A stretch of DNA of 64,000 bases, taken from the NCBI RefSeq assembly GCF_015350995.1, contig NZ_JADKRW010000004.1:186001-250000 (forward strand), read 5' to 3'. This DNA is from Curtobacterium sp. VKM Ac-1393. Its GTDB lineage: Bacteria > Actinomycetota > Actinomycetes > Actinomycetales > Microbacteriaceae. Shown here one piece after another: positions 57,946 through 64,000 of this stretch (positions are counted from its first letter, which is position 1; every line of letters begins with the position of its first letter). The notes beneath the pieces were generated by a model. That model had not been told where the DNA came from and searched no databases. It worked only from the letters and a program-made list of their open reading frames with translations. Both the position numbers and the translations under genes were made by a program.

Positions 57946-58941
57946 TCAGTTGTTGGACTCGTCCTCGTCGTACCCGCTGTAGAAGTGGGCGCCGTCGAAT
58001 CCGGGGACGGTGTCCTTGAGGGACAGGCCGAGCTCGGTGAGCTTGTCCTTGACCTCGTCCACCGACTTCTGACCGAAGTTGCGGATGTTCATGAGCTGCG
58101 TCTCCGACAGGGCGACGAGCTCGGACACCGTGTTGATGCCCTCGCGCTTCAGGCAGTTGTAGCTGCGGACCGACAGGTCGAGGTCCTCGATCGGGGTCTG
58201 CAGCTCGTTCGACAGGACAGCGTCGACCGGCGCGGGGCCGATCTCGATGCCCTCGGCGGCCGTGTTGAGCTCGCGAGCGAGCCCGAACAGCTCGACCAGC
58301 GTGCGACCGGCCGACGCGATGGCGTCGCGCGGCGTGATCGCCGGCTTCGACTCGACGTCGACGACCAGGCGGTCGAAGTCCGTGCGCTCACCGGCACGCG
58401 TCGCCTCGACGCGGTAGGTGACCTTGAGGACCGGCGAGTAGATCGAGTCGATCGGGATCTGACCGGCCTCGGAGAACTCGGAACGGTTCTGCGTGGCCGA
58501 GACGTAGCCGCGGCCACGCTCGATCGTGAGCTCGAGCTCGAACCGCGCGGTGTCGTTCAGGGTCGCGATGACGAGTTCCGGGTTGTGGATCTCGACGCCG
58601 GCCGGAGCGGAGATGTCCGCTGCGGTGACCTGACCGGCACCCTGCTTGCGCAGGTACGCGGTGATCGGCTCGTCGTGCTCGCTGGAGACGACGAGGCTCT
58701 TGATGTTGAGGATGATCTCGGTGACGTCTTCCTTCACACCGGGAACGGTGCTGAATTCGTGGAGGACACCGTCGATGCGGATGCTGGTGACAGCCGCGCC
58801 GGGGATCGAGGAGAGGAGCGTGCGGCGCAGCGAGTTGCCGAGGGTGTAACCGAAGCCCGGCTCGAGCGGCTCGATGACGAAGCGCGAGCGGTGCTCGGAG
58901 ATCGACTCCTCGGTCAGGGTGGGGCGCTGTGCAATGAGCAC
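57946..58941 (-). CDS. rpoA: DNA-directed RNA polymerase alpha subunit
   Basis: The 331-residue subunit has the N-terminal dimerisation domain ([24 protein letters not shown]) and the C-terminal domain (about 245-315) with [21 protein letters not shown] and [16 protein letters not shown] 58941 with GAAAGGAA upstream. The 190-base gap from rpsK shows no gene. Confidence 0.98.
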   Translation of the reverse strand: MLIAQRPTLTEESISEHRSRFVIEPLEPGFGYTLGNSLRRTLLSSIPGAAVTSIRIDGVLHEFSTVPGVKEDVTEIILNIKSLVVSSEHDEPITAYLRKQGAGQVTAADISAPAGVEIHNPELVIATLNDTARFELELTIERGRGYVSATQNRSEFSEAGQIPIDSIYSPVLKVTYRVEATRAGERTDFDRLVVDVESKPAITPRDAIASAGRTLVELFGLARELNTAAEGIEIGPAPVDAVLSNELQTPIEDLDLSVRSYNCLKREGINTVSELVALSETQLMNIRNFGQKSVDEVKDKLTELGLSLKDTVPGFDGAHFYSGYDEDESNN

Positions 58942-59131
58942 TGTGGGATTCCTTTCGGCGAAGTGTCCGCTATATGACACTTGGCGGTACGACGGGGCCG
59001 CGTGGGCCCCGACGGGTCTGTTGAGTTGTGATCACGCGCACCGATGTGCGCGATCGAACGACCAGGAATGGCCGCGGGCCCTGCCCGGCCCCGTCAGGGG
59101 ACGAGCAGGGCGCGGCCGGTTGCTCCTCGCG

Positions 59132-59530
59132 TCAGACGCGACGACGCTTCGGCGGGCGGCAACCGTTGTGCGCCTGCGGAGTGACGTCGTTGATCGAACC
59201 GACCTCGAGGCCAGCGGCCTGGAGCGAACGGATCGCGGTCTCGCGGCCCGAACCCGGACCCTTCACGAACACGTCGACCTTCTTGACGCCGTGCTCCTGC
59301 GCCTGACGCGCAGCGGACTCGGCGGCGAGCTGCGCCGCGAACGGCGTCGACTTGCGCGAACCCTTGAAGCCCACGGCACCCGAGGACGCCCAGCTGAGGA
59401 CGGCACCCGACGGGTCGGTGATGCTGACGATCGTGTTGTTGAACGTGCTCTTGATGTGGGCCTGGCCCACAGCGACGTTCTTCTTCTCCTTGCGGCGCGG
59501 CTTGCGCGCGGCAGTCTTGGGGGTAGCCAT
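59132..59530 (-). CDS. rpsK: 30S ribosomal protein S11
   Basis: The 132-residue protein shows [39 protein letters not shown] and the end [18 protein letters not shown] of S11. It follows rpsM by nine bases. Confidence 0.98.
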   Translation of the reverse strand: MATPKTAARKPRRKEKKNVAVGQAHIKSTFNNTIVSITDPSGAVLSWASSGAVGFKGSRKSTPFAAQLAAESAARQAQEHGVKKVDVFVKGPGSGRETAIRSLQAAGLEVGSINDVTPQAHNGCRPPKRRRV

Positions 59531-59539
59531 CGGGGTCTC

Positions 59540-59914
59540 CTATCGAGCCTTCTTCTTGCCTGCCACGGTGCGCTTCGGTCCCTTGCGGGTACGCGCGTTG
59601 GTCTTGGTGCGCTGACCGCGCACCGGGAGACCACGACGGTGGCGAAGACCCTCGTAGCTACCGATCTCGACCTTGCGTCGGATGTCGGCTGCGACCTCAC
59701 GGCGGAGGTCACCCTCGACCTTGAAGTTGCCTTCGATGAAGTCACGAAGGGCGACGAGCTGGTCGTCGGTCAGGTCCTTGACGCGGATGTCACCGGAGAT
59801 ACCGGTCTCAGCCAGTGCCTGGACGGCGCGGGTACGGCCGACGCCGTAGATGTACGTGAGTGCGATCTCCACGCGCTTCTCGCGCGGGATGTCGACGCCT
59901 GCTAGACGTGCCAT
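59540..59914 (-). CDS. rpsM: 30S ribosomal protein S13
   Basis: The 124-residue protein shows [30 protein letters not shown] and the basic end [18 protein letters not shown] of S13. The 186-base gap to rpmJ shows no gene. Confidence 0.98.
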   Translation of the reverse strand: MARLAGVDIPREKRVEIALTYIYGVGRTRAVQALAETGISGDIRVKDLTDDQLVALRDFIEGNFKVEGDLRREVAADIRRKVEIGSYEGLRHRRGLPVRGQRTKTNARTRKGPKRTVAGKKKAR

Positions 59915-60100
59915 GTGATGGCTGCTCCTGTTGTCGATGGAGGTGTGGCGCAGTGCCGGTGCCCGGGCCTCCGCCCCGAGGTGTCCCCCGGCCGTCGTGC
60001 GGTCGGGTTCTGGTACTGCGTTGTCGATCTTCAGTTGTGGGTCGTGCTCGAGCAGCCTGCGGTCCGATGGACAGTGCCGGCGCCGGTCACGCGCCCGGGA

Positions 60101-60217
60101 CTAGCCCTGGCGCTGCTTGTGACGCGGGTTGCTCTTGCAGATCACCATGACGCGGCCCTTGCGGCGGATCACTCGGCAGTGTTCGCACATGGGCTTGACG
60201 CTGGGGTTGACCTTCAT
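60101..60217 (-). CDS. rpmJ: 50S ribosomal protein L36 (zinc-binding form)
   Basis: A 38-residue gene: [20 protein letters not shown] and on through [18 protein letters not shown]. The Cys11, Cys14, Cys27 and His32 pattern is the zinc ribbon of the C+ form of L36. It lies between infA and rpsM, its usual place. Confidence 0.96.
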   Translation of the reverse strand: MKVNPSVKPMCEHCRVIRRKGRVMVICKSNPRHKQRQG

Positions 60218-60287
60218 GGTTGTTTCCTCGTGCTCGCTGGCTTCGTGCGCGGCAGGATTGCCGTGCCGTTCCTTTCCAGCTCGCGGA

Positions 60288-60509
60288 TCACTTGTAGCGG
60301 TAGACGATCCGGCCGCGGGTCAGGTCGTACGGGCTCAGCTCCACGATCACGCGGTCCTCGGGGAGGATGCGGATGTAGTGCTGGCGCATCTTCCCGGAGA
60401 TGTGCGCGAGGACCTTGTGTCCGTTCGTCAGCTCAACGCGGAACATCGCGTTGGGCAGAGCTTCGAGCACCGAGCCTTCGATCTCGATGACGCCGTCTTT
60501 CTTGGCCAT
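60288..60509 (-). CDS. infA: Translation initiation factor IF-1
   Basis: The 73-residue OB-fold protein [20 protein letters not shown] ending in [11 protein letters not shown] is a clear IF-1. ATG 60509 has a GTGAGG upstream. First gene of the infA-rpmJ-rpsM-rpsK-rpoA-rplQ run; the next protein upstream in the usual order, map, is separated by the LCP gene. Confidence 0.98.
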   Translation of the reverse strand: MAKKDGVIEIEGSVLEALPNAMFRVELTNGHKVLAHISGKMRQHYIRILPEDRVIVELSPYDLTRGRIVYRYK

Positions 60510-60605
60510 AGCCTCACTGTCGCTTGGTTGTGGAACAGGTGTGATCCCCGAACCGGTCTGCGGGTCGGTTGCCACACCCGAGAGGGCATGACACACCAAA
60601 GATCG

Positions 60606-60634
60606 ATCTTATGTGGTAAACCCGCAATTGCCAA
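60606..60634 (-). promoter_or_regulatory. Promoter of the infA-rplQ operon
   Basis: On the minus strand TTGGCA (-35), exactly 17 bases, then TAAGAT (-10): a strong housekeeping-type promoter in a locally AT-rich patch, giving a leader of about 90 bases before infA. Confidence 0.75.
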
Positions 60635-60802
60635 GTGCAGGCCCGGCGAGGCCCCTCACCTGGGGCTACCGGCCGGACACCTGAGTGTTCCACAGTGGTT
60701 TGACGGCGTGCTCCGGGTGAGCACATGCACCCGGACCGTAGCGTTGCTCCGCAGCCACGTCCGCCGCACAGCTCCCTGCGCGGACCACCGAACGGAGACC
60801 AC

Positions 60803-62089
60803 GTGCCCGACGCCACCCGACGCCCCTTCGCCGCACACGGCAAGCAGGCCCGCCGTCGCGGATGGAAGACGCTCGTGACCGTCGTGGCCTCCGCCCTCGC
60901 AGTGGTCCTGGTGAGCGGCACGAGCGTCGCCGCGATCGCCGGCGCACAGCTCGCGACCGCGCCGCAGACCGTGCAGCTCAGCACCGACGACCAGAGCACC
61001 GCGAAGACCGCCGACATCACGGCGATCAAGGGCGGCGCGAACATCCTGCTCATCGGTAGCGACACCCGCGTCGGCCAGTTCGACTCCGACGAGGATGTCG
61101 AGGGCGCCCGCAACGACGTCACGATGCTCATCCACATCTCGCAGGACCACCAGCAGCTCACCGCGGTCAGCTTCCCGCGTGATCTGATGGTGCCGATCCC
61201 CGCGTGCACGAACCCCGCGACCGGCACCACCTACCCGGCGTCGACCTCGGCCATGTTCAACACGGCGCTCGGCAACGGCGGCGTCTCGTGCGTGGTCGAC
61301 ACCGTCGAGAACCTCACCGGCCTGAGCATCCCGTACGCCGGCCTCATCACCTTCGACGGCGTGATCGAGATGTCGAACGCCCTCGGCGGCGTCGACGTCT
61401 GCGTGGCGCAGCCGATCAACGACACCTTCACCGGCCTGCACCTGACCGCCGGCTCCCACAACCTCGCGGGTTCGGACGCCCTCGCGTTCCTGCGCACCCG
61501 CCATGGTGTCGGCGACGGCAGCGACCTCGCACGCATCAGCTCGCAGCAGGTGTTCCTGTCCGCGCTGCTCCGCAAGGTCACCTCCGACGGCACGCTGTCC
61601 AACCCGCTAACGCTCTACAAGCTCGCTGGCGCAGCGCTGTCGAACATGACCCTGTCCGACGGCCTGGCACAGACCCGAACCCTGGTCGGGCTCGCTTCCG
61701 CCCTGCGGGGCATGAGCACGGCCAACATGCTCTTCGTGCAGTACCCGGTCGCCGACGACCCGGACGACAGCGCGCGCGTCATCGTCGACCAGGAGACGGC
61801 CCACACCCTCAACGTGGCGCTGCAGAACGACGTGAAGTCCTCGCTGAGCGACTCGAGCACCGGGCGTGCGTCCGAGGAGTCGCCGTCTGCCGGGAGCACC
61901 GCGACGGCGGCCCCGTCGACCGGGTCGACACCGTCGGACACATCGTCGTCGGACACCTCGTCCGGCACGTCATCCGGCACCTCGTCGGCGCCGAGCTCGT
62001 CCGCCACCAGCACCGCGACCTCGACCCCGCTGCCGTCGTCGATCACCGGGCAGAGCGCCTCCGAGCAGACCTGCTCCGTCGGCAACTGA
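60803..62089 (+). CDS. LytR-CpsA-Psr (LCP) family protein
   Basis: The 428-residue protein from GTG 60803 (ribosome site ACGGAGACC) has a basic cytosolic start, one membrane helix (about 22-45), then an LCP domain: ANILLIGSDTRVG, ARNDVTMLIHI, VSFPRDLMVPIP, GLITFDGVIEMSNALGGVDV and LAFLRTRHGV. LCP enzymes attach glycopolymers (teichoic acids, arabinogalactan-like chains) to peptidoglycan. The C-terminal 85 residues are Ser/Thr/Ala-rich and end with a Cys four residues from the end. It lies on the opposite strand between infA and map. Confidence 0.93.
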   Translation: MPDATRRPFAAHGKQARRRGWKTLVTVVASALAVVLVSGTSVAAIAGAQLATAPQTVQLSTDDQSTAKTADITAIKGGANILLIGSDTRVGQFDSDEDVEGARNDVTMLIHISQDHQQLTAVSFPRDLMVPIPACTNPATGTTYPASTSAMFNTALGNGGVSCVVDTVENLTGLSIPYAGLITFDGVIEMSNALGGVDVCVAQPINDTFTGLHLTAGSHNLAGSDALAFLRTRHGVGDGSDLARISSQQVFLSALLRKVTSDGTLSNPLTLYKLAGAALSNMTLSDGLAQTRTLVGLASALRGMSTANMLFVQYPVADDPDDSARVIVDQETAHTLNVALQNDVKSSLSDSSTGRASEESPSAGSTATAAPSTGSTPSDTSSSDTSSGTSSGTSSAPSSSATSTATSTPLPSSITGQSASEQTCSVGN

Positions 62090-62100
62090 CCCCACTCAAG

Positions 62101-62400
62101 ACGCCGGCGTCCTCGCACGACGCCGGCGTCCTGGCATCACGCCGGCGTCCTCGCACGACGCCTCCGAACGCACGAGACGCCGCCGTCTTCGGCGGCGTCT
62201 CGTCGTCGTGACGGCGTCGACGCACGACGCCGGCGTCTCGCGGCCCTGCAACACGGGGACTGCGCGACGAACCGTACGTGGCGGGGGTGCGCCGGGCCTC
62301 CCGGTCGAGGTGCGCGACGCCGGACGGACGGCCCCGTCATCCCGGTGCGCCAGCGCACAACCGGGCGGCCTCCTGCCGTGACGACGGCGTCTCGCGTCCT
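62101..62400. repeat. Nested palindrome repeat cluster E with 19-bp tandem units (GACGCCGCC family)
   Basis: Three tandem 19-bp units (ACGCCGGCGTCCTCGCACG, one variant) span 62101-62157. An inner hairpin follows at 62172-62203 (ACGAGACGCCGCCG, loop TCTT, reverse complement). GACGCCGGCGTCTCG lies near 62226 and GACGACGGCGTCTCG near 62382. Two GGCCTCC motifs lie at about 62290 and 62412. It fills the convergent 340-base gap (62090-62429) between the LCP gene and map; no gene is seen. Confidence 0.85.
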
Positions 62401-62429
62401 GCAGCAGCGAACCGGACTGGAGGCCCGTC

Positions 62430-63263
62430 CTACGGGATCGGGACCGGCGTCACACCCAGCGGGGCCAGGCCCGAAGCGCCGCCGTCGGCGGCCGTGAGCA
62501 CCCAGATGCCGTCGGCGTGCACCGCGACGCTGTGTTCCCAGTGCGCGGCGTCTCGGCCGTCGAGGGTGCGGACGGTCCAGTCGTCGTCGTCGGTCGAGCT
62601 GTCGATCGCACCGGCCGTGACCATCGGCTCGATCGCGACCACGAGACCCGGCTTCACGGCCGGACCAGCGCCGCGGACGCGGTAGTTGAAGACCGGAGGG
62701 TCCTCGTGCATGGATCGACCGATGCCGTGACCGGTGTAGTCCTCGACGATGCCCCAGGTACCGGTCTCGTCGATGGCGTCCTCGACCGCGGAACCGACCT
62801 CGTGCAGGTTCTTCGCGTGGGCGAGCGCCGCGATGCCGTGCCAGAGCGACCGCTCGGTCGTGTCGCAGAGCGTCTGGCGCGCCGCGGAGACCTCGGCGTC
62901 ACCGCCGGGGACGACCGTCGTGAAGGCGCTGTCGCCGTTCCAGCCGTCGACCTCGGCGCCGGCGTCCACCGACACGATGTCGCCCGGCGCGAGGACGCGG
63001 TCGCCGGGGATGCCGTGCACGATCTCGTCGTTCACCGACACGCAGAGCGTGTGGCGGTAGCCCGGCACCAGCTGGAAGTTCGGGATGCCGCCTCCGCCAC
63101 GGATCGTCCGTTCGGCGATCTCGTCGAGCGCACCCGTGGTGATGCCGGGGCGGATCGCCGCACGGACGGCATCGAGTGCCTCGGCCGTCAGGAGCCCGGG
63201 ACGCACCATGGCGCGGAGTTCGTCAGGCGTCTTGTAGATCGACGGCTTGCGGAAGCGGACCAC
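62430..63263 (-). CDS. map: Methionine aminopeptidase type I
   Basis: The 277-residue metalloprotease removes N-terminal Met. Ligand regions are VNDEIVHGIPGDR, VDAGAEVDGWNGDSAFT (two Asp), TGHGIGRSMHEDP (His) and VAIEPMV (Glu). It lies six bases after adk. Confidence 0.97.
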   Translation of the reverse strand: MVRFRKPSIYKTPDELRAMVRPGLLTAEALDAVRAAIRPGITTGALDEIAERTIRGGGGIPNFQLVPGYRHTLCVSVNDEIVHGIPGDRVLAPGDIVSVDAGAEVDGWNGDSAFTTVVPGGDAEVSAARQTLCDTTERSLWHGIAALAHAKNLHEVGSAVEDAIDETGTWGIVEDYTGHGIGRSMHEDPPVFNYRVRGAGPAVKPGLVVAIEPMVTAGAIDSSTDDDDWTVRTLDGRDAAHWEHSVAVHADGIWVLTAADGGASGLAPLGVTPVPIP

Positions 63264-63269
63264 GCCGGG

Positions 63270-63860
63270 TCAGACGGCCGCGGTGAGCCCGCGAGCCGAC
63301 AGCGCGGACTGGATGCGGTCGCCGACCTCGGTGACGGCACCGAGGCCGTCGACGTCGAGGACGAGGCCACGCTCGCCGTACGCGGCCACGATCGGTGCGG
63401 TCTGCTCGGTGTAGACCTGCTGGCGACGACGGATCGTCTCCTCGTTGTCGTCGCTCCGGCCCTGCTGCTCGGCACGCTTCAGCAGGCGTCCGACGAGCTC
63501 GTCCTGGTCTGCGACGAGCTGCACGACGGCATCGATCCCGGTGCCCTGCTCAGCCAGCAGCGCGTCGAGGTACTCGACCTGCCCGACCGTGCGCGGGTAG
63601 CCGTCGAGCAGGAAACCGCTCGCAGCGTCGGACTCCTGCAGTCGTGACTTCACGAGCTCGTTCGTCAGCGAGTCCGGCACGTAGTCGCCGGCGTCCATGA
63701 TCGCCTTCGCCTGCACGCCGAGCGGAGTGCCCTCTGCGACGTTCTTGCGGAAGATGTCCCCGGTCGAGACGGCCGGGATCCCGAAGGACTCCGCGATCCG
63801 TCCGGCCTGGGTGCCCTTCCCCGCTCCGGGGGGTCCGACGATGATGAGACGTGCGCTCAA
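63270..63860 (-). CDS. adk: Adenylate kinase (short form)
   Basis: The 196-residue enzyme has P-loop [31 protein letters not shown] and the lid arginines [12 protein letters not shown], with the short LID that lacks a zinc domain. The start appears to be TTG 63860, overlapping the secY stop (TTGA); no in-frame ATG or GTG is nearby. Confidence 0.95.
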   Translation of the reverse strand: MSARLIIVGPPGAGKGTQAGRIAESFGIPAVSTGDIFRKNVAEGTPLGVQAKAIMDAGDYVPDSLTNELVKSRLQESDAASGFLLDGYPRTVGQVEYLDALLAEQGTGIDAVVQLVADQDELVGRLLKRAEQQGRSDDNEETIRRRQQVYTEQTAPIVAAYGERGLVLDVDGLGAVTEVGDRIQSALSARGLTAAV

Positions 63861-64000
63861 CGGAGAAGCCCTTCGTAGTGACGCTGCTGCAGCTGCGAGT
63901 CGATCTGCTTCACGGTCTCGAGACCGACACCCACGATGATCAGGATGCTCGCGCCACCGAACGGGAAGTTCTGGTTCGCCCCGAACAGCGCCAGTGCTGC
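63857..64000 (-). CDS. secY: Preprotein translocase subunit SecY (C-terminal end)
   Basis: The last 47 codons are present, running off the right edge. The end reads [20 protein letters not shown], then [16 protein letters not shown], the conserved final helix and tail of SecY. Its stop overlaps the adk start. Confidence 0.95.
   Translation of the reverse strand, partial: AALALFGANQNFPFGGASILIIVGVGLETVKQIDSQLQQRHYEGLLR

Noticed and set aside
62101..62157. Tandem 19-bp units considered as a CRISPR array
   Set aside because: Units abut without spacers, are too short and self-complementary, and no cas genes are nearby.

Overview
This 64 kb window is chromosomal DNA from a high-GC Gram-positive actinobacterium. 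It most resembles the family Microbacteriaceae and probably the genus Curtobacterium. The evidence is the strong G/C bias at third codon positions, frequent GTG starts, a DtxR/IdeR-type iron box, CIRCE sites at groES, a GuaB3 paralogue beside GuaB, a sortase signal of the LAXTG type, LytR-CpsA-Psr and DUF4190 proteins, and actinobacterial gene order around rpoA. The genus is an inference. No tRNA, rRNA, insertion sequence, prophage or CRISPR array was seen.

Layout: 1-0.8 kb, the start of a siderophore-type PLP decarboxylase under an iron box. 0.9-8.4 kb, a Tat-exported phosphoesterase, a gdpD-like gene with pcrA, and two membrane proteins (DUF817, Bax inhibitor-1 type). 8.7-13.5 kb, one minus-strand run: antiporter regulator, CPA2 antiporter, SURF1, DUF3817, guaA. 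14.3-17.4 kb, glpD and guaB3. 18.2-22.3 kb, a branched-chain amino acid type ABC transporter (livHMGF) whose LivH carries an extracellular domain; guaB follows divergently and a lone substrate-binding lipoprotein lies at 25.9 kb. 27.3-30.8 kb, rarD, groES with two CIRCE sites, a THUMP-like methyltransferase and a DUF4190 protein. 30.9-39.9 kb, a long minus-strand run: glmS, acpS, two tandem alanine-racemase-like genes, tsaE, a GNAT gene, a Fic gene, tsaB, rimI, tsaD. 39.9-44 kb, a peroxidase, coaA, glmM, rpsI, rplM.

44.3-49.9 kb is the accessory region. It holds a large cell-wall-anchored nuclease. Next to it is a compact, less GC-rich operon made of a Sec-secreted, cysteine-free, tryptophan-rich amphipathic peptide, an attenuator-like hairpin, a BcrAB-like ABC pair and a small membrane protein. 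I read this as a bacteriocin-like or membrane-active peptide system with self-protection, and I do not recognise it as a described family. 49.9-57.1 kb holds truA, a DrrAB-type exporter facing a very large SARP/AfsR-like regulator, and an FUSC-type membrane protein. 57.3-64 kb is the end of the ribosomal protein cluster (secY end, adk, map, infA, rpmJ, rpsM, rpsK, rpoA, rplQ), split by an oppositely oriented LCP gene.

Common threads are cell-wall precursor supply (glmS, glmM, the racemases, LCP), GMP supply (guaA, guaB, guaB3), t6A tRNA modification (tsaBDE) and translation. Between genes, mostly at 3' ends, sits a striking dispersed family of nested palindromes built from GAGACGCCGCC/GGCGGCGTCTC, plus at least two other short repeat families.
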